Shown: piece by piece, positions 1-9,194 of the stretch
How the letters are laid out: each line of letters begins with the position of its first letter
How positions within the stretch are numbered: position 1 is the stretch's first letter
NCBI GenBank assembly: GCA_012729555.1
Contig: JAAYCX010000010.1
Span: forward strand, 149,746-213,745
DNA from: Acidobacteriota bacterium
Lineage (GTDB): Bacteria > Acidobacteriota > UBA6911
Length of the DNA stretch: 64,000 bases
Direction of reading: 5' to 3'
Notes under the pieces: generated by a model
What the model saw: only the letters and a program-made list of their open reading frames with translations
Told to the model about the DNA's origin: nothing
Database searches by the model: none
Translations under genes and position numbers: made by a program

Positions 1-1355
1 CGATTGGGATCGCGCAGGTCTTTGGCCCCCTTGAACAGGACCGGGGTGAGCGAGACCGAGTCGAGCGGCACCGTTCCCCTGCCCGTCCGGTCGGGGACCG
101 CCTTGGGCACCTCGAGGCCGCCCAGTTCCAGGATGGTGGAGAACAGGTCCACCCCGTTGACCCATTCGTCGCTCCGGGAGCCGGCCTTGATGCCGGGTCC
201 CCTCACGGCCATCGAAACGCGGACGCCGCTCTCGTACGCCGTCCCCTTGCTGCGCCCGCGCCGGGTGATGTACATGTTGTCGATGAACTCCCGCTTTTCG
301 CCGAACATCCAGGTGCCGTTGTCGCCGATGTAGATGACGTAGGTGTTCTTGTCCACCCGGTCCACGGTGTCGAGCAGGATGCGGACCATGGAGTCCATCG
401 AGTTGGTCATCGCCCGCATGAGGGCTTCCGAGGAGCAGGACCCGACCTGGGCCGTGCCGAACTTCCCGTCGGGGCCCATGCATCCCTCCATCTCCTTGCG
501 CGAAATTTCATCCATGGTGTCGGCGTTGGGGATGACCATCGGATTGGGCATCTGCTGGCCCGTGATATGCGACAGGTTGAACGCGAACCAGACGAACCAC
601 GGCTTGTCGGGATCCGTTTTTTCCTGGCGCGTGATCCAGTCGACGGCGTCGGCCGTCTTCACGACCGGGGCGAAGGTGGTCGGCGCGATCCCGGGCAGGG
701 ACCGGACCGGCGCCTTTTCCGTCCGGTACTGGTCGGGAGCGTCGGTGCCGTCCTGGATGTGGTAGTCCCATTCATGATAGGTCTGGACGCCGCCATGGAG
801 GTTGCCGCGGTAGAGGTCGAAACCCGCTTCCTTCGGTTTCATGCCGGGGTATTGCCCCAGGCCGGCGATGTGCCACTTGCCGAACGCGGCCGTGGCGTAG
901 CCCCCCTTTTCCTTCAGGTCCCGGACGAAGGAGTGATGGGTCTTGGACAGGTAGCCCATGTAATCCAGCACGCCGGTCTTGACGGAATAGAGCCCGGTGA
1001 TCATCGACGTGCGCGTGGGGGAGCAGAAGGTGTTCACCCATGCCTGGGAGAACCGCATGCCCGACTGCGCCAGGGAGTTGAGGGCCGGGGTGGACGCGGG
1101 GCGCCCCTGGATCATCTTGTAGTCGGCGTGATTGTGTCCCGAGGGCCCGTACTGCCTGACCAGGCCGTCGATCAACCCGGGATACATGTCGCTGCTCGCG
1201 TCCACGCCGATGTCGTCGCTGATGATGAGCAGGATGTTGGGGCGCGGACGCGCTCCGTCCCGGTTCTGCGCCGCGCCCGGGGGCGCGGAAGCCATCGTCA
1301 GCGCCGCCAGCAGGGCCAGACCGCGCAGGGTCGTACTGAAGGTTTGAAGTGTCAC
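1..1355 (-). CDS. Sulfatase (type I, formylglycine-dependent), C-terminus cut by window edge
   Basis: The 5' 450 codons or so of an exported sulfatase; the rest lies beyond the window. I start it at a GTG at 1355 because GGAGGGAAGG stands 7-8 nt upstream and the first residues form a signal peptide ending near a PGAAQ-like junction. The metal-binding NILLIISDD stretch follows at about residue 45. The sulfatase signature CSPTR lies near residue 111, where the Cys would be converted to formylglycine by an anaerobic or aerobic maturase not seen here. It is closely related to the complete gene at 58701-60326: same order of motifs and many identical blocks such as GKWH and SHTT. The substrate is unknown; the family hydrolyses sulfate or phosphonate esters in the periplasm. 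Confidence 0.9.
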   Translation of the reverse strand, partial: MTLQTFSTTLRGLALLAALTMASAPPGAAQNRDGARPRPNILLIISDDIGVDASSDMYPGLIDGLVRQYGPSGHNHADYKMIQGRPASTPALNSLAQSGMRFSQAWVNTFCSPTRTSMITGLYSVKTGVLDYMGYLSKTHHSFVRDLKEKGGYATAAFGKWHIAGLGQYPGMKPKEAGFDLYRGNLHGGVQTYHEWDYHIQDGTDAPDQYRTEKAPVRSLPGIAPTTFAPVVKTADAVDWITRQEKTDPDKPWFVWFAFNLSHITGQQMPNPMVIPNADTMDEISRKEMEGCMGPDGKFGTAQVGSCSSEALMRAMTNSMDSMVRILLDTVDRVDKNTYVIYIGDNGTWMFGEKREFIDNMYITRRGRSKGTAYESGVRVSMAVRGPGIKAGSRSDEWVNGVDLFSTILELGGLEVPKAVPDRTGRGTVPLDSVSLTPVLFKGAKDLRDPN

Positions 1356-1485
1356 CGTGTCCTTCCCTCCGTATGGTGGTGAGCCTATGGGTATTGGGAT
1401 ACTGTGGCATCCTACCCGTTTTGTTGTCAATCCCCGATTGGCCATCCTCCGGGGCGGAGCGAAAACCGGTACGGATCCCCAAGGC

Positions 1486-1498
1486 CTTCGGCTACAAT
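1486..1498 (+). promoter_or_regulatory. Possible -10 region for the redox-protein gene
   Basis: CTTCGGCTACAAT ends in a fair -10 hexamer (TACAAT) 62 nt before the gene at 1561. The identical 13-mer occurs at 63769-63781, also in a non-coding stretch, which suggests a lineage-typical extended -10. No convincing -35 box is visible. Confidence 0.3.
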
Positions 1499-1560
1499 GG
1501 CGCCGTGGCCGTGAGGGGACGGTCCCTGGCGCCACGGCTGGTCGGAGGGGGTGAGATTTC

Positions 1561-2199
1561 ATGGCGGATTACGAGGCGCTGCAGGCGAAACTGAGGGAGC
1601 TGGCCGGGCGGGAATGGGACATGACCGCGATCGAGGCCCGGTGCCGGGAGGCCGTCGCGGCGGGATTCCGCCGGAGGCTCCCCCGCCCGGATGAGGCCGT
1701 GCGCGAGCGGGAGCGGATCCTAGCCCGGGTCGAGCTGCGGGCCGAGGAGTACAACTGCTTCGCAAGGAACTGCGCGCGCAGCACGGCGCTGGCCGTGATG
1801 GAGGAATTCGGACTGGGGAGCGTCGAGGTCCTGCGCGCCCTCTCCCCGTTCCCCGGCTTCGGAAGCACCGGCTGGATGTGCGGGGGGGTCACGGGGGGCC
1901 TCGTCGCCATCGGGCTCTACCGGGGGAGCGACGACCTGGGGGACCGGGAGGCCGTGGGGGCTACCATGAGGCTGGCGAAGCGGTTCATGGAGCGGTTCGG
2001 GGAGACGGTGGGCGCCTACACCTGCCCCAAGATCCAGGAGGACGTCGTCTTCGGCCGGTACATGGACCCGGGCGCCAGCCCGGAAAACATGGCGAGGTTC
2101 GAGCGGGAGAAGGGGTTTGAAAAGTGCGGCCTGCTCCCGGGGATCGGGGCGAGGATCGCGACGGAGATCATTCTCGAGGACGTCGTCGAAAACGGCTGA
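1561..2199 (+). CDS. C_GCAxxG_C_C family putative redox protein
   Basis: A 212-residue protein with the spacing of the C_GCAxxG_C_C (CGCAxxGCC) family. It has Cys in NCARST (about residue 66), the glycine-rich MCGGVTGG block near 103, and a later Cys in TCPKI near 155. Members are small proteins thought to bind a metal or cluster and are common in anaerobes. The reaction is unknown. The start has a strong GGAGGGGGTGAG site just upstream. It converges on the sigma-54 activator gene, with stop codons 20 nt apart. Its position beside the Fe-S ATPase module is suggestive, but it is on the opposite strand and not in that operon. Confidence 0.7.
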   Translation: MADYEALQAKLRELAGREWDMTAIEARCREAVAAGFRRRLPRPDEAVRERERILARVELRAEEYNCFARNCARSTALAVMEEFGLGSVEVLRALSPFPGFGSTGWMCGGVTGGLVAIGLYRGSDDLGDREAVGATMRLAKRFMERFGETVGAYTCPKIQEDVVFGRYMDPGASPENMARFEREKGFEKCGLLPGIGARIATEIILEDVVENG

Positions 2200-2218
2200 C
2201 GGCCCGGACCGCCCTGGG

Positions 2219-3601
<1,383 letters not shown>

Positions 3602-3607
3602 GGCTTG

Positions 3608-4519
3608 TCAGACTTCCATGATTGCGGGGGCCGCACGGCTGTCCTGCACTTCGGCCAGGGTGCTCCAGACGGCACGGATGTCCTCGGCCGCCCCCCCCCC
3701 GTACTCCACGACCGTAATCCCCCGGACCTGGGCGTCGGTGACGGCCCGGTCGTAGCGGATCCTGCCTGCCAGCGAGACGCCGGACGCTTGCGCGGCGGCC
3801 TCGATCTGTTCGGTCATCTGCGGGTTGAGCTCCCATTTATTGACGCAGACGAAGGCCGGGACGGCGAAGTGCCGGGTCAGGTCGAGCACCCTTTGCATGT
3901 CGTGGATGCCCGAAAGGGTGGGCTCCACCGCGATGAGGGCGAGCGAACTGCCGGTGATGGAGGCGATGACGGGACAGGCGATCCCGGGCGGCCCGTCCAC
4001 CAGGATCCATCGCGCCCCGCGGGCCTCGGCGATCCTGCGGGCCTCCTTGCGGACGGTCGACACCAGCTTCCCGGAATTTTCCGCCCCGATCCCCAGCTGC
4101 GCGTAGATCATCGGGCCGAAGCGGGTTTCGCCCGTGCGGTATTCCCCGCACACCCGCTGCGGGAAATCGATGGCCTGCTCGGGGCAGAACCGGACGCAGA
4201 CGCCGCACCCCTCGCAGGCGACGGCGTCCACGGCATAGTGGGCCTTGCGCCCGTTTTTGAAGACCGGGCGGACGGCGTCGTAGCGGCACACGTCGCGGCA
4301 GATGCCGCAGGCGATGCAATCGCCGGACCGGATGGAGGCTTCGTGGCCGCTCCGGAACTCCCGGGTGTCGAGGACTTTGGGCGACAACACCAGGTGGAGG
4401 TCCGAGGCGTCGACATCGCAGTCGGCGATCACGGCGTCCCCGGCCAGGGCGGCGAAGGAGGCGGTCAGGCTGGTCTTGCCGGTCCCCCCCTTGCCGCTGA
4501 TCACGACCAGTTCTTTCAT
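3608..4519 (-). CDS. Mrp/MinD-type P-loop ATPase with 2x[4Fe-4S] ferredoxin insert (second copy)
   Basis: A 303-residue deviant-Walker ATPase with GKGGTGKTS at 9-17. The ferredoxin insert has two C-x2-C-x2-C-x3-C motifs (C68, C71, C74, C78 and C102, C105, C108, C112). A DGPPGIACP switch region follows. This is the MJ0085/MinD-with-ferredoxin family, usually found beside NifX/NifB-like proteins and implicated in Fe-S or metallocofactor handling. Start at 4519 because it overlaps the upstream gene by the four bases ATGA, indicating translational coupling. It is paralogous to its neighbour at 4516-5403, so the two may form a heterodimer (inference). Confidence 0.92.
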   Translation of the reverse strand: MKELVVISGKGGTGKTSLTASFAALAGDAVIADCDVDASDLHLVLSPKVLDTREFRSGHEASIRSGDCIACGICRDVCRYDAVRPVFKNGRKAHYAVDAVACEGCGVCVRFCPEQAIDFPQRVCGEYRTGETRFGPMIYAQLGIGAENSGKLVSTVRKEARRIAEARGARWILVDGPPGIACPVIASITGSSLALIAVEPTLSGIHDMQRVLDLTRHFAVPAFVCVNKWELNPQMTEQIEAAAQASGVSLAGRIRYDRAVTDAQVRGITVVEYGGGAAEDIRAVWSTLAEVQDSRAAPAIMEV

Positions 4520-5403
4520 GACACCCCCGGGGCGGACCCGCCGCAGGGGGGCGGAGCCGCAGCGCGGTTCTGGATCCTGGAGATGACCGAGGAACAGAGC
4601 CGCTCGAAGGATTCCCTGAGTTCGGGCACCGCCTCGACGATCAGCCTGCCGCGGGAGTAGGCCTCGGCCACCCTGCGATCGTCGGGGATTTCGAGCAGGA
4701 CCGGGATGTGCTCCTTCCTGCAGAACTCCCGGACCATGGCGTCGCGCGAGGTCGTCCGGTTGATCACGACCCCGAAATCGAGGTGGAGCAGGCGCATGGT
4801 GGCCACGGCCAGCTTCAGGTCGTGCAGCCCGAAAGGGGTCGATTCGGTGACGAGGACGGCGTAATCGCACCCCTTCACCGCGGCGATCACCGGGCAGGAG
4901 GTCCCCGGGGGACAGTCGATGATGGTCACCCCTTCCTCCGCGATGTGCTGTTTGACGGCCCGGATCAGGGGAGGACTCTGCGCCTCCCCCACGTCGAGAC
5001 GGCCCTGGACGAACTGCACGTGGCCGCTCGTCCCCGTTTCGACGGTGCCGATCTCGCGCTCGGCCTCGGTGATGGCCCCGGTGGGGCAGACCCTGAGGCA
5101 CCCGCCGCACCCATGGCAGAGGGAGGGGAACACCAGGGGTTTCGTCTTCAGCGAAACGATGGCGTTGAACTGGCAGATGCGGCCGCATTCGCCGCAGTTG
5201 TTGCACAGTTCTTCGTTGATGACGGGCACCGGAAGCGTGGCCCGTTCGCCGCCGTCAGCATCGGGTTTCAGGAAGATGTGGCAGTTGGGTTCCTCGACAT
5301 CGCAATCCAGCAGCCGCACGGGCTTCTGCAGGCACATGGCAAGATTGGCCGCAATGGTCGTTTTCCCGGTCCCCCCTTTCCCGGAAGCGATGGCGATGAT
5401 CAT
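4516..5403 (-). CDS. Mrp/MinD-type P-loop ATPase with 2x[4Fe-4S] ferredoxin insert (first copy)
   Basis: A 295-residue ATPase with GKGGTGKTT at 8-16. The ferredoxin-like insert has C67, C70, C73, C77 and C96, C99, C102, C106, each set able to ligate one [4Fe-4S] cluster. The conserved DCPPGTSCP segment follows. It lies between the NifX-like gene (ATGA overlap at 5400-5403) and its paralogue (ATGA overlap at 4516-4519), so all three are tightly coupled. Family knowledge links these ATPases to loading or moving Fe-S or Fe-Mo-type clusters. The actual client is not identifiable here, as no nitrogenase or other molybdoenzyme gene is in the window. Confidence 0.92.
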   Translation of the reverse strand: MIIAIASGKGGTGKTTIAANLAMCLQKPVRLLDCDVEEPNCHIFLKPDADGGERATLPVPVINEELCNNCGECGRICQFNAIVSLKTKPLVFPSLCHGCGGCLRVCPTGAITEAEREIGTVETGTSGHVQFVQGRLDVGEAQSPPLIRAVKQHIAEEGVTIIDCPPGTSCPVIAAVKGCDYAVLVTESTPFGLHDLKLAVATMRLLHLDFGVVINRTTSRDAMVREFCRKEHIPVLLEIPDDRRVAEAYSRGRLIVEAVPELRESFERLCSSVISRIQNRAAAPPPCGGSAPGVS

Positions 5404-5765
5404 TTCCAGTGGCCCCTGACGTCGGAGGCGGCGGCCGTCCGGAGCTGGCCGGCCTGGAACTTTTCGATGGCCTGACCTACCGTGAGCCCGTCGGCGCCGG
5501 TGTAGATCGCGATCCCGGCGGCGGAGAGGGTCTGGAAGGCGTTGGGGCCGCAGTGGCCCGTGATCAATGCCCCGGACCCCAGGCTCGAGAGGGTCTCGGC
5601 GGCCTTGATGCCCGCGCCCTGCGCCGCGTTGAGGCTCTGCTCGTTGGAGACCACCTCGAACTTTTTCGTTTCCGTATCATAGAGAATGAACTGCGCCGCC
5701 CGTCCGAAGCGGGGGTCCACCATGGAATCGAGGGTGTTCCCCTGGGAGCTGATGGTGATTTTCAT
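5400..5765 (-). CDS. NifX/NifB-type (dinitrogenase Fe-Mo cofactor family) protein
   Basis: A 121-residue single-domain protein of the dinitrogenase iron-molybdenum cofactor superfamily (NifX, NafY, NifB C-terminus, MTH1175-like). Visible family features are the KITISSQG start, DPRFGRA near residue 18, and GHCGPNAF near 70. Such proteins bind Fe-S or Fe-Mo cluster precursors. The start is at 5765 with AAGGAGGT 8 nt upstream. It is the first gene of the minus operon (NifX-like, two ferredoxin-ATPases, sigma-54 activator) and has a sigma-54 promoter at 5834-5849, giving a leader of about 58 nt. Confidence 0.9.
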   Translation of the reverse strand: MKITISSQGNTLDSMVDPRFGRAAQFILYDTETKKFEVVSNEQSLNAAQGAGIKAAETLSSLGSGALITGHCGPNAFQTLSAAGIAIYTGADGLTVGQAIEKFQAGQLRTAAASDVRGHWK

Positions 5766-5833
5766 TCGGTTAAGACCTCCTTGGATAAAGACCGTTGCGC
5801 GGCGCCGTACCCCGGCGCCACCCCGAATGTCAA

Positions 5834-5849
5834 TGCAGGAGTCGTGCCA
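5834..5849 (-). promoter_or_regulatory. Sigma-54 (-24/-12) promoter of the minus-strand NifX/ATPase operon
   Basis: On the minus strand the sequence reads TGGCACG, four bases, then CTGCA. The -24 box is perfect and the -12 element keeps the essential GC at exact spacing. Predicted transcription start is near 5823, 58 nt before the start codon at 5765, which has its own strong ribosome site. It fits the sigma-54 activator encoded at the end of the same operon. Confidence 0.8.
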
Positions 5850-5922
5850 GAAGCCCGAGACCCCCGCCGGGGCCAAAAACGGGGGATTTCGACCCGCCGG
5901 ATGCCGGAGGGGGGGGCGGCCA

Positions 5923-5968
5923 TTGCAAAATGCCCGCAGTGGCGCGGTTGGATTCGGTTATATTGCAT
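5923..5968. promoter_or_regulatory. Candidate shared upstream activator sites (TGCA-rich half sites)
   Basis: TTGCAAAATGC at 5923-5933 and TTGCAT at 5963-5968 lie between the two divergent sigma-54 promoters. The first sits about 100-120 bp from both predicted transcription starts, the usual distance for an enhancer-binding protein. Similar elements occur at 14257-14268 and twice at 16117-16161 near the second activator. Function is inferred from position and recurrence only. Confidence 0.45.
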
Positions 5969-6018
5969 GGGTATCGGGCCCCCATGGGGAAAAAGGCCGC
6001 AAAGACGGCTGGAGGGTC

Positions 6019-6034
6019 TGGCACGCCATTTGCA
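6019..6034 (+). promoter_or_regulatory. Sigma-54 promoter of the plus-strand NifX/radical SAM operon
   Basis: TGGCACGCCATTTGCA is a full consensus match (TGGCACG, N4, TTGCA). The predicted transcription start is about 6045, one base before the apparent ATG at 6046, so the message would be essentially leaderless if that start codon is right. Confidence 0.88.
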
Positions 6035-6045
6035 ACGCCGAAGGC

Positions 6046-6441
6046 ATGAGAGTCGCAATCCCCCTGTGGGAAGGACGGGTTTCCCCGGTTTTCGACGAGG
6101 CCAGCAGGATCCTGCTCGTGGATGTCGAGCAGGGGCGGGAGCGGCATCGGCGGGAAGAGGCGCTCGTGGCGCACAACCCGTTCGAGCGGGCCGAGTTGTT
6201 CCCCCGGTTGGGGGTGGAGGTCCTGGTCTGCGGCATGATATCCCAGACCCAGCGGGCGGCCCTCTCCTCCGCCGGCATCCGGATCATTCCCCACATCTGC
6301 GGTTCGATGGACGAGGTGATCGGCGCGGTCCTCGACGGGAGAATCGAAAGCGGCGCCCTGCTGATGCCCGGGTGCGGCGGTGATCGCGTCCGGCGCCGGC
6401 GCTGCCGTTCGGCGCGGGAAAAGACGCGCGGAGTCGAATGA
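6046..6441 (+). CDS. NifX/NifB-type (dinitrogenase Fe-Mo cofactor family) protein
   Basis: A 131-residue member of the same cofactor-binding superfamily as the gene at 5400-5765. It opens with MRVAIPLWEGRVSPVFDEA, typical of NifX-like proteins, and has a CGMIS block near residue 64 and PHICGSMDE near 84. The tail is basic (RRRRCR) and unlike its paralogues. Start at 6046 is the only ATG that keeps the family N-terminus, yet the sigma-54 promoter would start the transcript at about 6045 and there is only a weak AAGG upstream. It overlaps the radical SAM gene by 4 nt (ATGA). Confidence 0.85.
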   Translation: MRVAIPLWEGRVSPVFDEASRILLVDVEQGRERHRREEALVAHNPFERAELFPRLGVEVLVCGMISQTQRAALSSAGIRIIPHICGSMDEVIGAVLDGRIESGALLMPGCGGDRVRRRRCRSAREKTRGVE

Positions 6442-7406
6442 TGGAGCGTTGCCGTTACATCTACGGGCCTGTCCCGTCGCGCCGCCTGGGGCGGTCCCTG
6501 GGCCTCGACCTCGTGCCCTACAAGACCTGCAGCTACGACTGTGTCTACTGCCACCTGGGCAGGACCACCGACAAGACCGTCGAGCGGAGGGAGTATGTCC
6601 CCGTCGCCGATCTTCTCGAGGAGTTGAGGCGAAAGCTGGCCGAGGGGAAGGAGGCCGATTACGTCAGTCTTGCGGGGTCGGGGGAGCCGACGCTCCACAG
6701 CGGAATGGGGGAGTTGATCCGCAGGATCAAGGAAATGTCCGATATCCCGCTGGCCGTGTTCACCAATGGTTCCCTTTTGTGGAAGCCGGAAGTCCGGGAG
6801 GCGCTCGCGGGGGCCGATCTCGTGCTCCCGTCGCTGGACGCCGGGGACGGGGACCTCTTCCATTACGTGAACCGCCCGCACGAGGAGGTCACCTTCGAGC
6901 GGATGGTCGAAGGGCTCGAGGCGTTCACCCGGGGATTCCGCGGTCGGGTATGGATGGAAGTCCTGCTTCTCGGAGGTGTTACCGGGATCCGGGGCGAGGT
7001 CGAAAAGATCGCGCGCCATCTCTCTCGCTGCCGCGTCGACCGGATTCAGCTGAGCACGGTGGCGCGCCCTCCCGCCGAAGGGTTCGCCCGGCCGGTAACC
7101 CGGGAGCAGTTGAGCCGCCTGCAGGAAATCTTTGCGGGCAGGTCCGAGATCATCGCCCCCCCCGCAGCGGATGAGGACGGGCCTCCCGGCCCGGGGGCCC
7201 CGTACGGCTCCGTCCCCTCCGGGGATGCGGTAATGGCGCTGCTCGAGCGGCGCCCCGCGACACCCGGGGACATCGCCCGCGGCCTCGGCATGCATCCGAT
7301 GGAGGCGCTGAAGCTGCTCGAGGCCCTGAAGGCGGCCGGCAGGGTCGAAACCGTTTCGACCGGGGGACGGACTTTCTACGCCGTCCCGGGGCATAAGCGA
7401 TTATAA
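6438..7406 (+). CDS. Radical SAM protein with C-terminal winged-helix-like region
   Basis: A 322-residue radical SAM enzyme. The cluster motif CSYDCVYC (C-x3-C-x2-C) is at about residues 31-38, and the GSGEPTL SAM-binding stretch is near 82. The N-terminus (IYGPVPSRRLGRSLG) matches the COG0731-type group often found beside NifX-like genes. The last 60 residues (SGDAVMALLERRPATPGDIARGL region) look like a small winged helix, possibly for substrate or partner binding. The reaction is unknown; given the context a metallocluster or tRNA/protein modification is possible. Either ATG at 6438 or 6441 could start it; the overlap with the NifX-like gene indicates one operon under the promoter at 6019. 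Confidence 0.88.
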   Translation: MMERCRYIYGPVPSRRLGRSLGLDLVPYKTCSYDCVYCHLGRTTDKTVERREYVPVADLLEELRRKLAEGKEADYVSLAGSGEPTLHSGMGELIRRIKEMSDIPLAVFTNGSLLWKPEVREALAGADLVLPSLDAGDGDLFHYVNRPHEEVTFERMVEGLEAFTRGFRGRVWMEVLLLGGVTGIRGEVEKIARHLSRCRVDRIQLSTVARPPAEGFARPVTREQLSRLQEIFAGRSEIIAPPAADEDGPPGPGAPYGSVPSGDAVMALLERRPATPGDIARGLGMHPMEALKLLEALKAAGRVETVSTGGRTFYAVPGHKRL

Positions 7407-7455
7407 TCATGGCCGGTTTCGGTCGATCCGGCGCGCCGCCGGGAAAGGAGAGAGC

Positions 7456-9144
7456 GTGAAAGTCGTCATCATCGGGGGGGTGGCCGCGGGCCCCAAAGCC
7501 GCGTCGAAGATCATCCGCATGGTGCCGGACGCCCATGTCACCATCATCGAAAAGGGGTCGTTCCTCTCCTACGCGGGATGCGGCCTCCCCTATTACGTGT
7601 CGGGCGAGATCAAGGAACAGCGGGAACTGATGGAGACCTCGGCCGGCGTGATCCGGGACACCGCGTTCTTCCGGAACGTGAAAAACCTCGAGGTCCGGAG
7701 CGGCACCGAGGCGCTCGAGATCGACCGCGCCGCCCGGCGCGTCCGCATCAAGGACCTGGCCACGCGGCAGGAGTCGACGCTCGAATACGACAAGCTGGTG
7801 CTGGCCACCGGGGCGACCCCCGTGATCCCCCCGATCCCCGGGGTGGACAAGGGGAACGTCTTCACGCTTCACGGCGTCCACGACGCCGAGGGGATCAAGA
7901 GCGTGCTCGCCGAGCGCACGGCCAAGGACGTGGTCGTCGTCGGCGGCGGCCTGATCGGGGTGGAGGCCACCGAAGCCCTGGTGACGCACGGCTGCCGGGT
8001 CACCATCGTGGAGATGATGCCGCAGATCCTCGGCATGCTCGACTGGGAGATGGCGCGCCTGGTCGAAAACTACATGGAATCGAAGGGGGTACGCGTCCTG
8101 ACCGACACCCGGGCGATGGCGCTCGAGGACCGTGGCGGCGGGGGGAATGTCACCCACGTGAAGACGGACAAGGGGGAGATACCCGCCGACATGGTCATCC
8201 TCGCCATCGGGGTGCGGCCCAACGTGGCGCTCGCCCGGCAGGCGGGGCTCGAGATCGGGGACAAGACCCGCGCCATCCGCGTCAACGACCACCTCCAGAC
8301 CTCGGACCCCGACATCTACGCCGCGGGGGATTGCGTCGAGTGCGTCGACCGGATCACGGGGGAGGCGTGCTTCGTGCCGCTCGGTTCCACGGCCAACAAG
8401 CAGGGGCGCGTGGTCGCCGTCAACATCTGCGGCGGCGACGAGGCCTTTCCGGGCATCGTCGGGAGCTCGATCTGCAAGGTCTTCGATTATTGCGCCGGGC
8501 GGACCGGGTTGACGGAACGGGCGGCTGCAAGCGCGGGGTACGAGGTGATCAGCGCGATGGTCCCGGGTTCAGACAGGGCCCATTACATGTCCGAGTCCAA
8601 ACCGCTCCTGGTGAAGATGGTGGCCGACCGGAAGACCGGGAGGCTGCTGGGGGTGCAGATCACGGGGCCCGGGGAAGGGGCCAAGCGGATCGACGTGGCG
8701 GCCACCGCGGTCACGGCGGGGATGACGATCGACGACGTCGCCGGGCTGGATCTCAGCTACGCCCCCCCCTACGCCTCCGCGATGGACAACCTCATCACGG
8801 CGGCCAACGTCGTGCGCAACAAGCGCGACGGTTTCATGGTCGGGATCACGGCCGAGGAACTCCAGCGCAAACTCCAGGCAAGCGAGGACTTCTTCCTGCT
8901 CGATGCCCGCTCCCCGGAGGAGTACGCGGAGGTGCGGCTCCCTAAATCCACCCTGGTCCCGCTCGGCGCCCTGCGCCGGAGGCTGGCGGAGATCCCGCGC
9001 GACAAGGAGGTCGTCTGCTATTGCGCCATTTCGCTCCGGGGATACGAAGCGTCGCGCGTCCTGGCCGGGGCGGGATTCGGCAACGTGAAGGTTCTCGACG
9101 GCGGGCTGGCCATGTGGCCGTTTGAGAAGGAAATGGGCTCCTGA
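7456..9144 (+). CDS. CoA-disulfide/NADH oxidase-type flavoprotein with C-terminal rhodanese domain
   Basis: A 562-residue FAD-dependent pyridine-nucleotide disulfide oxidoreductase. The N-terminal FAD motif is GGVAAGPKAA, the redox-active single Cys is in YAGCGLPYY near residue 44, the NAD(P)H motif is VVGGGLIGVE near 160, and the second FAD motif is DIYAAGDCVE near 290. A rhodanese domain follows (about 460-560) with active-site CYCAISLRG. This architecture is known from CoA disulfide, polysulfide or persulfide reductases (CoADR-RHD), so a role in sulfane-sulfur reduction is likely. It starts 49 nt after the radical SAM gene with AAAGGAGAGAG, so it may be cotranscribed, giving a link between sulfur mobilisation and cluster chemistry (inference). 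Confidence 0.92.
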   Translation: MKVVIIGGVAAGPKAASKIIRMVPDAHVTIIEKGSFLSYAGCGLPYYVSGEIKEQRELMETSAGVIRDTAFFRNVKNLEVRSGTEALEIDRAARRVRIKDLATRQESTLEYDKLVLATGATPVIPPIPGVDKGNVFTLHGVHDAEGIKSVLAERTAKDVVVVGGGLIGVEATEALVTHGCRVTIVEMMPQILGMLDWEMARLVENYMESKGVRVLTDTRAMALEDRGGGGNVTHVKTDKGEIPADMVILAIGVRPNVALARQAGLEIGDKTRAIRVNDHLQTSDPDIYAAGDCVECVDRITGEACFVPLGSTANKQGRVVAVNICGGDEAFPGIVGSSICKVFDYCAGRTGLTERAAASAGYEVISAMVPGSDRAHYMSESKPLLVKMVADRKTGRLLGVQITGPGEGAKRIDVAATAVTAGMTIDDVAGLDLSYAPPYASAMDNLITAANVVRNKRDGFMVGITAEELQRKLQASEDFFLLDARSPEEYAEVRLPKSTLVPLGALRRRLAEIPRDKEVVCYCAISLRGYEASRVLAGAGFGNVKVLDGGLAMWPFEKEMGS

Positions 9145-9145
9145 G

Positions 9146-9185
9146 CCGGCGGGGGGGTGCGGAGTGTCCCGCTCCCCCCCGCCGG
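9146..9185. terminator. Bidirectional hairpin between convergent genes
   Basis: CCGGCGGGGGGG at 9146-9157 pairs perfectly with CCCCCCCGCCGG at 9174-9185. It sits between the stop codons of two convergent genes and can serve both strands. There is no clear U-tract. Confidence 0.6.
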
Positions 9186-9194
9186 TCGGCCGGG

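Noticed and set aside
3608..5206. A fused 532-codon frame for the second ATPase
   Set aside because: The first 229 codons are an out-of-frame shadow of the upstream ATPase; the true start is MKELVV at 4519 with an ATGA overlap.
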